The translations under genes were made by a program, and so were the position numbers. From assembly GCA_963705835.1 (NCBI GenBank), contig CAVPLC010000102.1, positions 9,731-73,730 of the forward strand: a DNA stretch of 64,000 nt, in the 5' to 3' direction. Under the pieces are notes generated by a model. The model saw only the letters and a program-made list of their open reading frames with translations, searched no databases and had not been told where the DNA came from. Below, piece by piece: positions 7,286 through 16,608 of the stretch; position 1 is the first letter of the stretch; the number at the start of each line of letters is the position of its first letter. This stretch comes from Palsa-504 sp963705835 (GTDB taxonomy: Bacteria; Actinomycetota; Actinomycetes; Streptosporangiales; Streptosporangiaceae).

Positions 7286-8704
7286 CTAGGAGTCGTCCTT
7301 CGCGGCGGTGGACGCCCTCTCCGGGACCTTGCCGTCCTTGGAGGGCTTCTCGTCGGCGACCGAGGCGGCGGAGACGCTGACCAGCTCGTCGGAGGGGTAG
7401 GCCTCCTCGCCGTGCACCGCCAGGTCGCCGATCTCCAGCACCTCATCGGGCAGCCGCAGGTTCATCCGGAGCACGTACTTGATGACCATGAGGATGGCGA
7501 ACGTCACGGCGGCGTCCCAGACGATGATCGTGAGAGCCGCGCCGGCCTGGATGGCCAGCTGCTTGGGGTGCCCGTAGAACAGGCCCGCGCCGCTGATCGA
7601 GGCGGTCTTGCCGAGGCCGAGGTACTCGATCATCTTCGGGTCGGCGAGCAGGCCGACCAGCAGGCCGCCGAACAGTCCCGCGATGCCGTGCGTGTAGACC
7701 ACGCCGAGCGCGTCGTCGACCTTGTTGAACGGCCACACGTACTTCGGCAGGTAGGTCCAGGCGACCCAGACGATCCCGGAGCAGACCAGGCCGATCACGA
7801 CCGCGCCGAAGCCGTTCACGAAACCGGCCGCCGGGGTGATGCCGACCAGGCCGCAGATCATGCCGTTGACGCCGCCCAGGAAGGTCGGCTTCTTCTGGTG
7901 GCTGAACGCCATGTCCATGATGATCCAGGTCATCATGGCCACCGCCGTGGCCACGTTGGTGTTGACGATCGCCGCGGCGGCGTCCGCGCCGGCGAAGTAC
8001 GGGTCGCCGCCGTTGAAGCCGTTCCAGCCGAGCCACAAGATGCCGGCGCCGACCGCGACGAACAGCAGGTTGTTCGGGATAGCCCGCTCACGGTCGCGCT
8101 TGAGCCTCGGTCCGACCACGGCCGCGGCGACGAAGCCGGACACGCCCGCGGCCAGGTGGATGACGTAACCGCCGGAGAAGTCCAGCGCGCCCTTGCCCGC
8201 CCAGTAACCGCCGCCCCACAGCAGGAACGCGTTCACCGCGTAGGCGAAGGTGATCCACAGCGGTACGAAGATCAGCCAGACCTTGAAGCTGATCCGGCCG
8301 ATCACGCTGCCGATGAACAGGATCGGGGTGATCGCCGCGAACACGAACTGGAAGTACATCAGCGACGACTCGGGGAACCTGAAGTTGGGCATCAACCCGT
8401 TCAGCAACGGGATGCTCGCCTGCCCTTGCTCGGCGGCCTGGCCGAGAACGGACCGGGGGTCGCCGAGGAAGGTGTGGACCAGCGGCGTGCCGAAGCCCAT
8501 CTTGAACGCCCACAGCACCCACGTGATGAGCGTCAGGCAGAACGTGGTGAACACCATCATCACGGTGTTCATCGCCCACTTCTTCTGGACGAGGCCGCCG
8601 TACAGCACGGCCAGGGCCGGGATGGACATCAGCCCGACCAGCGTGGCTGCTGTCAGCTGCCAGGAGTTATCCCCGGCATTCAGCCAGCTCGGATAGGGAA
8701 CCAC
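7286..8704 (-). CDS. amt: Ammonium transporter, Amt family
   Basis: 472 residues with about eleven membrane helices. Both pore histidines are present: SGGYVIHLAAG (His183) and YTHGIAGLFG (about residue 332). Family blocks GWNGFNGGDP, WIIMDM and GGVNGMICGLVGITPAAGFV are intact. It conducts ammonium into the cell under nitrogen limitation. The C-terminal tail after the last helix is about 60 residues, charged and Ser/Ala-rich. The GTG start has GGAGG at correct spacing. No glnK/PII gene lies next to it. GlnR-like boxes upstream suggest nitrogen control. Confidence 0.95.
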   Translation of the reverse strand: MVPYPSWLNAGDNSWQLTAATLVGLMSIPALAVLYGGLVQKKWAMNTVMMVFTTFCLTLITWVLWAFKMGFGTPLVHTFLGDPRSVLGQAAEQGQASIPLLNGLMPNFRFPESSLMYFQFVFAAITPILFIGSVIGRISFKVWLIFVPLWITFAYAVNAFLLWGGGYWAGKGALDFSGGYVIHLAAGVSGFVAAAVVGPRLKRDRERAIPNNLLFVAVGAGILWLGWNGFNGGDPYFAGADAAAAIVNTNVATAVAMMTWIIMDMAFSHQKKPTFLGGVNGMICGLVGITPAAGFVNGFGAVVIGLVCSGIVWVAWTYLPKYVWPFNKVDDALGVVYTHGIAGLFGGLLVGLLADPKMIEYLGLGKTASISGAGLFYGHPKQLAIQAGAALTIIVWDAAVTFAILMVIKYVLRMNLRLPDEVLEIGDLAVHGEEAYPSDELVSVSAASVADEKPSKDGKVPERASTAAKDDS

Positions 8705-8815
8705 TATGCCTCCAGGGGCTAACGGGCCTTCTGGCGTCCAAGCTGTGCGCTGGCTCGACCCCGGCCGTTCGGTATTTCCTGCAAGGCATGTGTCCCATGC
8801 GCGGGTTTCAGGCCT

Positions 8816-8843
8816 ATTTCTCGGTTGTTACGTGGGCGGTAAC
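8816..8843 (-). promoter_or_regulatory. GlnR-like box upstream of amt
   Basis: Reading toward amt: GTTAC, seven bases, GTAAC, six bases (AACCGA), GAAAT. The second and third half-sites match the actinomycete GlnR pattern GTnAC-n6-GAAAC at all but the last base. It is about 112 bases upstream of the amt start. A related GTCAC-n6-GTAAC lies at 8949-8964. This is pattern matching only. Confidence 0.35.
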
Positions 8844-9026
8844 GAGTGCGGCCGAGGTTTCTTTGATGTGTCGCGGCCGATCACCTGGTCAGGCCCGTGG
8901 CGTGCGTCCGGCGCGCGGTCGTGGCGGCTGGGCGGGCGTCCGGCGCGTGTCACGTTCCCGTAACACTGTGGGCGAAGGCTCTTGTGTTAAATCGCCCGAT
9001 AGACGTACTCTGCTGGCATACCAGAC

Positions 9027-9042
9027 CGGTAAGCGCTTACCG
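9027..9042. promoter_or_regulatory. LacI-type operator O1
   Basis: Perfect 16-bp palindrome CGGTAAGCGCTTACCG with a central CG step, the classic LacI/GalR operator form. It lies 104 bases upstream of the regulator start. An identical site follows 87 bp later, which would allow looping or double occupancy. Confidence 0.85.
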
Positions 9043-9113
9043 CATCCGGCTGGAGCTGGTTCGGGCTGGTCGAGAGGGTGCCGTCGTCGGCGGCACCATT
9101 TTTCGGGCGGTTC

Positions 9114-9129
9114 CGGTAAGCGCTTACCG
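9114..9129. promoter_or_regulatory. LacI-type operator O2
   Basis: A second identical copy of CGGTAAGCGCTTACCG, ending 16 bases before the regulator ATG and just upstream of its GGTGAGGAG ribosome site. Binding here should block transcription of the regulator and the transporter operon behind it. Confidence 0.85.
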
Positions 9130-9145
9130 CAGGTGAGGAGCGTAC

Positions 9146-10307
9146 ATGGCCACGGACGAGCACGCGGACCTGACGGGGGCGCAGCTTGCCGGTGGCGCGG
9201 ACGAGCACGCGGACCCTACGGGGGCACCGACGATCTATGACGTGGCGCGGGCGGCCGGGGTGTCCATCGCGTCGGTGTCCCGGGTGCTCAACGGGCAGCG
9301 GAACCCGCGGCAGGACACGCGGGAGCGAGTGCTGGCGGCCGTGGCCGAGCTCGGGTTCGCGCCGGACGGGGCGGCACGGGCGCTGAGCGCGCGGCTCAAG
9401 GAGGTCGTCGGCGTGATCGTGCGCAGGCCGTGGCCGGCGGATGTGTACGAGGACGTGTTCGCGGACGTGGCCGATAGCCTGCAGTACCCCGACCTGATCA
9501 ACCGGGGTATCGAGGTGGCCGCTCAGCGCCGCGGATTCGACCTGCTGATCAGGTCGGTCGGCATCACCGAGCACGACCCGGGCGGCCGGACGCTGGCGCT
9601 GGCCCGCAAGAGCGACGGCCTGATCCTGCACGACCGCGTGCTCGAGCCGGACCAGATGGACCGTCTGTCCCGGCAGCTGCCGATCGTCACCCTGGCCGGG
9701 TACGCCACCCCGACCACCGCGAACGTGCACGGGGACAACAGGGCGGGCATGCGCGCGCTGGCCCGGCACCTGCTGCGCGACCACGGCTACCTGCAGCCTG
9801 GCCTACCTGGGCGGTTACGCGGACAGCCCGGACAGCATCGAGCGGCGGGAGGTGCTCGCCGCCGAGGCGGCCGCGGCGGGCGCGGCGCTGGACTGCGGGC
9901 CGGAATGGCAGGGGTACTACTTCGCCTCGGGCGGCGCCAAGGTCATCGACGGGCTGCTCGCCGCGGGCCGCGCGCTGCCGCGCGCGATCGTGTGCGCGAA
10001 CGACCAGACCGCGCTCGGTGTCATGTCCGCGCTGCGCAGGCACGGCATCGGCGTACCCGGTCAGGTGGCGGTGACCGGCTTCGACGACATCCCGCTGGCC
10101 CGTCACCTGCGCACCAGCCTGACCACCGTGCGGCAGCCGATCAGGCAGCTGGGCACGACCGCCTTCGACGTGCTGTATTCGATGCTCAACCACGAGCGCC
10201 TGCCCGCCCGCGACATCGTGCTGCCCACCGAGCTGGTCCGCCGGGAGAGCTGTGGCTGCCCGGCCCCGGCCGACCGGGCCGACATCGGCTGGTACCGGGA
10301 AATCTGA
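9146..10307 (+). CDS. LacI family regulator of oligosaccharide operon (frameshifted)
   Basis: About 386 residues when read through one frameshift. The helix-turn-helix TIYDVARAAGVSIASVSRVLNG and hinge RALSAR are clear, with effector-domain motifs ICANDQTALGV and VAVTGFDDIPLARHL in the second frame. At 9792 one surplus T breaks the frame; removing it gives HGYRSLAYLGGYADSPDS, the expected family sequence. The N terminus before the HTH carries a duplicated DEHADLTGA/DEHADPTGA. Two perfect operators precede the gene, and a Dpp-type importer and GH3 gene follow, so it most likely represses them until a sugar is bound. Whether the frameshift is real or a sequence error is open. Confidence 0.85.
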
Positions 10308-10327
10308 GGAGCCATGAGGGTCCAGCC

Positions 10328-11308
10328 ATGCGCATGATCGCCCGCAGGATCGCGTTCTACCTGCTCACCGCCGTCGTCGCGATCACGGTGAACTTCTTCC
10401 TCCCGCGGCTGATGCCGGGCAACCCGGTGCTGGCGGTGCTGGGCCGGGTGCAGGCCGAGGAGACCAGGCAGGCCATCGCCGCGCTCGAGCTGCAGTACGG
10501 GGTGCAGACCAAGACCGGGCTGTGGGGGCAGTACATCCAGTACTGGGATCACCTGCTGCACGGCAACCTGGGCACCTCGCTCAGCGCCTACCCGGCCTCG
10601 GTCGGCGGCCTGATCCGGGCCGCGCTGCCCTGGACCATCGGCCTGGTCGGCATCGCCACGGTGATCAGCTTCGTGCTCGGCACGCTGCTCGGCGTGGCCG
10701 CCGCCTGGCGCCGGGGCAGCTGGCTGGACGGGCTGCTGCCGGCCATGACGTTCTTCCAGGCCGCGCCGTACTTCTTCGTCGCGATCCTGGCCGTGGCGCT
10801 GTTCGCGACCAAGCTGGGCTGGTTCCCGCCGAACTCGGGCTACGACGCCACCACCTTGAACCCGGGCCTGGACTGGCCGTTCATCTCCAACATGATCGAC
10901 CATGCCGTGCTGCCCGCGGTGACGATCGTGCTCGCCTCGATCGCGGGCTGGATCATCGGGATGCGCAACATGATGATCACCACGATGGACGAGGACTACG
11001 TGCTCCTCGCGCAGGCCAAGGGGCTGCCATCGCACCGGGTGATCAGCTACGCGGCCCGCAACGCGCTGCTGCCGAGCGTGGCCGGCTTCTCGCTGGCCAT
11101 CGGGTTCATCGTCTCGGGCGCGCTGCTCACCGAGATCGTCTTCTCCTACCCGGGCGTCGGCTACCTGCTGTTCACCGCGATCGGCAGCGACGACTACCCG
11201 CTGCTGCAGGGGATCTTCCTGATCATCACGCTGGCGGTGCTGCTGGCCAACCTGGCCGCGGACTTCGTGTACGCGTTCCTCGACCCGCGGACCCGGCAGG
11301 AGGCCTGA
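10328..11308 (+). CDS. ABC transporter permease, DppB/OppB type
   Basis: 326 residues, six predicted membrane helices: one N-terminal (AFYLLTAVVAITVNFFLPRL) with the usual RLMPGNPV loop, then five in the transport domain. The coupling-helix EAA region reads EDYVLLAQAKGLPSHRVISYAARNALLP. It is one half of the membrane channel of a peptide/oligosaccharide importer. It starts 20 bases after the regulator stop and one base before the next permease, so it is in the same operon. Confidence 0.92.
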   Translation: MRMIARRIAFYLLTAVVAITVNFFLPRLMPGNPVLAVLGRVQAEETRQAIAALELQYGVQTKTGLWGQYIQYWDHLLHGNLGTSLSAYPASVGGLIRAALPWTIGLVGIATVISFVLGTLLGVAAAWRRGSWLDGLLPAMTFFQAAPYFFVAILAVALFATKLGWFPPNSGYDATTLNPGLDWPFISNMIDHAVLPAVTIVLASIAGWIIGMRNMMITTMDEDYVLLAQAKGLPSHRVISYAARNALLPSVAGFSLAIGFIVSGALLTEIVFSYPGVGYLLFTAIGSDDYPLLQGIFLIITLAVLLANLAADFVYAFLDPRTRQEA

Positions 11309-11309
11309 G

Positions 11310-12259
11310 ATGTCCAGAGTGCTCCGGTCACCGAAGATCCTGATCGGGCTGTGCCTGTCGGGCGTGTTCGGGATCCTGGCCATTGTCGGCCCGCTTCTCG
11401 CCCCCTTCAACCCGAGCCGCAGCGTCTCCACCACCAACGGCACGCCGATGGCGCCGTCGGCGGCGCACTGGCTCGGCACCACCCAGGTCCAGCAGGATGT
11501 GCTGTCCCAGCTGCTGGTGGGCGGGCGGTCGACGATCCTGGTTTCCCTGGTGGCCGGCGTGGCGGCGACGGCGCTGGCCGTGCTGTTCGGCGTGACCGCG
11601 GGCTACTTCGGCGGCTCGGCCGACGACCTGCTGTCCATGCTGGCCAACATCTTCCTGGTGCTGCCGGCGCTGCCGCTGCTGATCGTCATCTTCGGGTTCC
11701 TCGGCAAGGGCGCGAACCCGAACGACGTCGTGATCGGGGCCATCATCAGCGTCACCGGATGGGCGTTCGGCGCCCGGCAGCTGCGGGTCCAGACCCTGTC
11801 CATGCGGACCAGGGACTTCGTCGACTCGGCGCGGATCGTCGGCGAGAAGAGCTGGCGGATCATGGCGTTCGAGATCCTGCCCAACCTGGTGCCGGTGGTG
11901 GCGACCTCGTTCCTGTTCACCGTCATCTACGGGGTCGGCACCTATACGGCGCTGTCCTTCCTCGGCGTGATCAACCCGGCGCACTGGAGCTGGGGGACGA
12001 TGCTCTACTGGGCGCAGAGCGCGCAGGCCGCCCAGCAGGTGCACCTGGAGTGGTGGTGGTTCCTGCCGCCGGGGCTGGCCGTCGGGCTGTTCGGCACCGG
12101 GCTGGCGCTGCTCAACTTCGGAATCGACGAGTTCGTCAACCCGCGGCTGCGGGGCACCGAGCTGACCGGGATGTCCGGCCGGCGCGCCCGGCGGGAGGGA
12201 CTCCCCCGGCGGCCCCAGCTGGGCCTGACCCCGGTGCTGCGCGCCTCGCGGAGGGCATC

Positions 12260-12263
<4 letters not shown>
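11310..12263 (+). CDS. ABC transporter permease, DppC/OppC type
   Basis: 317 residues. The N-terminal helix (ILIGLCLSGVFGILAIVGPLLAPFNP) is followed by the DppC marker APSAAHWLGTTQVQQDVLSQLLVGGR and the EAA loop DFVDSARIVGEKSWRI. It pairs with the upstream DppB-type permease. The C-terminal 40 residues are basic and Pro/Arg-rich. The stop overlaps the next start (ATGA), indicating translational coupling with the ATPase. Confidence 0.92.
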
Positions 12264-13311
<1,048 letters not shown>

Positions 13312-13315
<4 letters not shown>

Positions 13316-14475
13316 CCATCATCCCGATCGACCGGACCCAGCAGGCCAACGGGACCAGGGGCAGCCGGCCGGTGCTCGAGGCCCGCGGCCTGACCAAGCA
13401 CTTCCCGGTGCACACCCGCCGGGGCGGGCGCCGGCAGGCGGTGCACGCGGTCGAGGACGTCACGCTCGCGCTGCCGGCCTCCGGCATCACCGCGGTGGTC
13501 GGCGAGAGCGGCTCGGGCAAGTCGACGCTGGCCCGGTTGCTGGCCCGGCTCACCAAGCCGACGTCGGGCACCGTGCTGCTCGACGGCGCCTCGGCGCCCG
13601 CGCGACTGCGCTACGCCCGTCAGGTGCAGCTCGTCCTGCAGGACCCGTTCTCCTCCCTCAACCCGGTGCACAGCGTCCGGTATCACCTGGCCAGGCCCTT
13701 GCGGGTGCACGGCCTGGCCGGCGGGGAGGACGGCGGCGCGGCTCCGGACCTGGACGGGCAGATCGCGGACCTGCTCACGCGGGTGGCGCTGACCCCGGCG
13801 GAGCAGTTCGCGGGCAAGTACCCGCACGAGCTGTCCGGCGGCCAGCGGCAGCGGGTGGCGATCGCGCGGGCGCTCGCGGTGCGGCCGCGGGTGCTGCTGG
13901 CCGACGAGCCGGTCTCGATGCTCGACGTCTCCATCCGGCTCGGCGTGCTCAACCTGCTCGGCACCCTGCGCGACCGTGACGGGCTGAGCATCCTGTACGT
14001 CACGCACGACATCGCGTCCGCGCGCTACCTGGCCGACGTGATCGCGGTCATGTACGCCGGGCAGATCGTCGAGTCCGGGCCCGCCACGCAGGTCACCGAC
14101 GCGCCGGCGCACCCGTACACGCAGCTGCTGCTGTCCGCCGCGCCGGATCCTGACCGGGCGCAGCCGCCGTCCCTGGCGGGCCGCGGAGCACCGCCAAACC
14201 TGATCCGGCCGCCCAGCGGCTGCCGGTTCCATCCGCGATGCCCGCACGCCATGACGGTGTGCGCCGAGGAAAGGCCCGCGGCCATCGAGATCGCACCGGG
14301 GCACACCAGCGCGTGCTGGCTGCACGTATCAGGCCTGACCCCGGCCCAGTCCCGGCCGCGGCCGGGAACCAACGGACCCGGGGTACCCGGAGGGCCTGGC
14401 GGGTCCGGCCTGAACACGGAAAACGAACCCTCGGGACCCTCGGGGCCCTCGGGATCCGGAGAGGAGAAGCGATGA
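13312..14475 (+). CDS. ABC transporter ATP-binding protein, DppF/OppF type
   Basis: 387 residues: Walker A GESGSGKSTLARLLA, Q-loop LVLQDPFSSLNP, signature LSGGQRQRVAIARAL, Walker B VLLADEPVSMLD, H-loop YVTHD, and the C-terminal CRFHPRCPHAMTVC motif. A Gly/Pro/Ser-rich tail of about 50 residues follows the usual end (GPGVPGGPGGSG, SGPSGPSGSGEEKR) and is probably disordered. It is the second ATPase of the importer. Confidence 0.92.
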
Positions 14476-14513
14476 ACCGGCACGGCACATAGCCCGCCCG
14501 ACCCGATAAAGCC

Positions 14514-14605
14514 CCGCGCGATCACAAGCGAAACGCCTCGCGCGGCCACCAGCGGAAAAGCCTCGCGCGATCACAAGCGGAAAAGCCTCGCGCGATCACA
14601 AGCGG
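14514..14605. repeat. 25-bp tandem repeat x3.7 in receptor-gene leader
   Basis: Units of the form CGCGCGATCACAAGCGGAAA... start at about 14515, 14539, 14564 and 14589; the last two full units differ by nothing visible. The repeat fills the 247-base gap between the ATPase gene and the receptor lipoprotein gene, so it lies in the transcribed intercistronic region, where it could affect relative expression of receptor and permease. Confidence 0.85.
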
Positions 14606-14722
14606 CAGGCCGGAGGGACACCAAGGCCCGGCCGGTCTCGCACGCACCCAGCTATGACGGACCCCAACACGGTCACCATGACAGGCCGGCGAAAGGCCGG
14701 CCGGGCAATGGGAGTTTAGACA

Positions 14723-16432
14723 ATGAATCACAGGACTGTAAAAGCCCTGGCCGCAGCCACCATCCTGGCGATGGGCGTGGCGGCCTGTAGCAGCTCGACC
14801 TCATCTTCCCCGTCCACCCCGGCGACGTCCTCGGCCAAGCAGGGCCCGCCGCTGGTCATCGTGGACAACACGGGCCAGGTGTTCGCCCAGACGTTCAATC
14901 CTTACGTCTCGACCTCGCTAGGCGTCGAGGACAACATGCAGTCGATGACCTACGAGCCGCTGTACGAGTTCAACATCATGCAGCCGACCCAGCCGCCGAT
15001 GCCCTGGCTGGCCACCAACTACGCATGGTCCGGCGGCGGCAAGACGCTGACGTTCACCATCCGGCAGGGCGTGAAGTTCAGCGACGGCACGCCGATGACC
15101 GCCAGCGACGTGGCGTTCACCTTCAACCTGCTGATGAAGAACACCAGCCTGGCCTCGCAGGCCCCGGCGCCGACGCCGCTGCCGGTCAGCGCGACGGCGC
15201 CGAACGCGACCACGGCCGTGCTCACGTTCAGCCAGCCCGAGTACGCCAACCTGTTCCTGATCGGGTCGACGTATATCCTGCCCCAGCACATCTGGCAGGG
15301 CGTCTCCAACCCGGCCACCTACGCCGACGCTAACCCGGTGGGCACGGGCCCGTACGAGCTCGGCTCCTTCTCCTCGCAGAAGGTCACGTTCAAGCAGAAC
15401 CCGTATTACTGGCAGAAGTCCAAGGTGACCGTGCCCGAGGTGATCTTCCCCAACTACGTGAGCAACACCACGGCCAACCCCGCACTGGACAGCGGCCAGA
15501 TCGGTTACGCCGGCAACGACGTGGCCAACGTCGCGTCGGACTACCTGTCCGTGAGCCCGAACAACCACACCTGGACGTCCAACCAGCCCTGGTTCGCCGA
15601 CAACAACGTGGTGACGCTGTGGCTGAACACCACCAAGGCGCCGCTGAACGACCCGAAGGTGCGGCTGGCGATCAGCGCCGGGATCAACCGGCAGCAGCTC
15701 TCGGCCCAGGGCGAGACCAGCTACGAGCCGCCGGCCACGTCGTCGAGCGGGCTGCTGCTGCCGACCCAGAGCGCCCTGCTCGACCCGTCCTATACCAACG
15801 ACATCTCCCCCACTACCAACACCGCCAAGGTCAGCCAGCTGCTGACCAGCGACGGCTACGCCAAGACCGGCGGCAAGTGGATGAAGAACGGGCAGCCGAT
15901 CAAGTTCTCCATCGAGGACCCGTCGTCGTACACCGACTACGCCACCGACGCGCAGCTGATCGCCAACCAGCTGAACGCCGAGGGCTTCGTGGTCTCGTTC
16001 GACGGAGTCCAGGCCACCCAGTGGTACAACGACTACCCGGTCGGGAACTTCGACGCGATCATCCACTGGAGCAACCAGGGACCGACCCCGTACGACTACT
16101 TCGATTACTGGCTGGACAACAACCTGTCCGCGCCGATCGGCAAGCCGGCCGGCAGCGACTACGGCCGGTACAACAACCCGCAGGTCCAGGCGGCCCTGGC
16201 GCAGTACGCCGGCACCGACAACACCGCAACCCAGCAGCAGGCGCTGAACACGCTGGAGACCATCGTCTCCACGCAGGCGCCGGTGATCCCGCTGCTGTAC
16301 GGTGCGGCCTGGTACGAGTACTCGACCAAGGACTACACCGGCTGGCCGACGCAATCCAACCAGTACATCGACCCGGTGCCGAACGCCCCCTACATGGAGT
16401 ACACGCTCTTGCACCTCACTCCGGCGTCCTGA
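14723..16432 (+). CDS. Family 5 extracellular solute-binding lipoprotein
   Basis: 569 residues. Lipoprotein signal: basic N terminus, hydrophobic core, lipobox GVAACS near residue 20, then a Ser/Thr linker. The body has SBP family 5 features: QTFNPYVSTS near the start, YEPLYEFN, LTFTIRQGVKFSDGTPMTASDVAFTFNLL and GTGPYEL. It captures an oligosaccharide or peptide for the Dpp-type importer upstream. Since GH3 follows and a LacI regulator precedes, a beta-oligosaccharide ligand is more likely than a peptide. GGGAG stands nine bases before the ATG. Confidence 0.92.
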   Translation: MNHRTVKALAAATILAMGVAACSSSTSSSPSTPATSSAKQGPPLVIVDNTGQVFAQTFNPYVSTSLGVEDNMQSMTYEPLYEFNIMQPTQPPMPWLATNYAWSGGGKTLTFTIRQGVKFSDGTPMTASDVAFTFNLLMKNTSLASQAPAPTPLPVSATAPNATTAVLTFSQPEYANLFLIGSTYILPQHIWQGVSNPATYADANPVGTGPYELGSFSSQKVTFKQNPYYWQKSKVTVPEVIFPNYVSNTTANPALDSGQIGYAGNDVANVASDYLSVSPNNHTWTSNQPWFADNNVVTLWLNTTKAPLNDPKVRLAISAGINRQQLSAQGETSYEPPATSSSGLLLPTQSALLDPSYTNDISPTTNTAKVSQLLTSDGYAKTGGKWMKNGQPIKFSIEDPSSYTDYATDAQLIANQLNAEGFVVSFDGVQATQWYNDYPVGNFDAIIHWSNQGPTPYDYFDYWLDNNLSAPIGKPAGSDYGRYNNPQVQAALAQYAGTDNTATQQQALNTLETIVSTQAPVIPLLYGAAWYEYSTKDYTGWPTQSNQYIDPVPNAPYMEYTLLHLTPAS

Positions 16433-16461
16433 GCTGTACCGCACCGCATGAACAACGCCCA

Positions 16462-16500
16462 CGGGGCGCCCGGCCGCACCAGCGGCCGGGCGCAGCCCCG
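16462..16500 (+). terminator. Strong GC hairpin after receptor gene
   Basis: GCGCCCGGCCGC (16466-16477) pairs with GCGGCCGGGCGC (16482-16493) over a four-base loop, extended by CGGGG/CCCCG outside. No U tract follows, typical of actinomycete hairpins. It would reduce read-through into the GH3 gene or stabilise the receptor mRNA. Confidence 0.65.
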
Positions 16501-16510
16501 CTCTGCTCAT

Positions 16511-16570
16511 AACCACAGGGCCCCTAACCACAGGGCCCCAACCACGGGGCCCCTAACCACGGGGCCCGCG
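16511..16570. repeat. 15-bp tandem repeat x4 before GH3 gene
   Basis: AACCACAGGGCCCCT-type units begin at 16511, 16526, 16540 and 16555, with A/G change at position seven and one unit a base shorter. They lie exactly where the GH3 ribosome site and start should be, and no normal start is visible. Confidence 0.85.
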
Positions 16571-16608
16571 ACCATGAACTGCTAGCCACGCTCGGCCTCG
16601 AGGACAAG

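Larger units (their letters stand above)
8705..9145. other. Divergent regulatory region, amt / lacI-type regulator
   Basis: 441 bases without a gene. It holds the GlnR-like boxes near amt, and two perfect LacI-type operators near the regulator. CTTGTGTTAAATCG followed by TACTCT upstream of the first operator could be promoter elements, but spacing is uncertain. Confidence 0.5.

Noticed and set aside
7031..8722. A 563-codon plus-strand open frame over the ammonium transporter
   Set aside because: The minus strand encodes an intact Amt protein with both pore histidines; the plus-strand product is low-complexity Asp/Arg/Gly/Glu.
16574..16585. ATG at 16574 as start of the first GH3 gene
   Set aside because: Its frame meets TAG after three codons. 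A start there would need a sequence change, so GTG 16609 is listed while noting that homology extends upstream.
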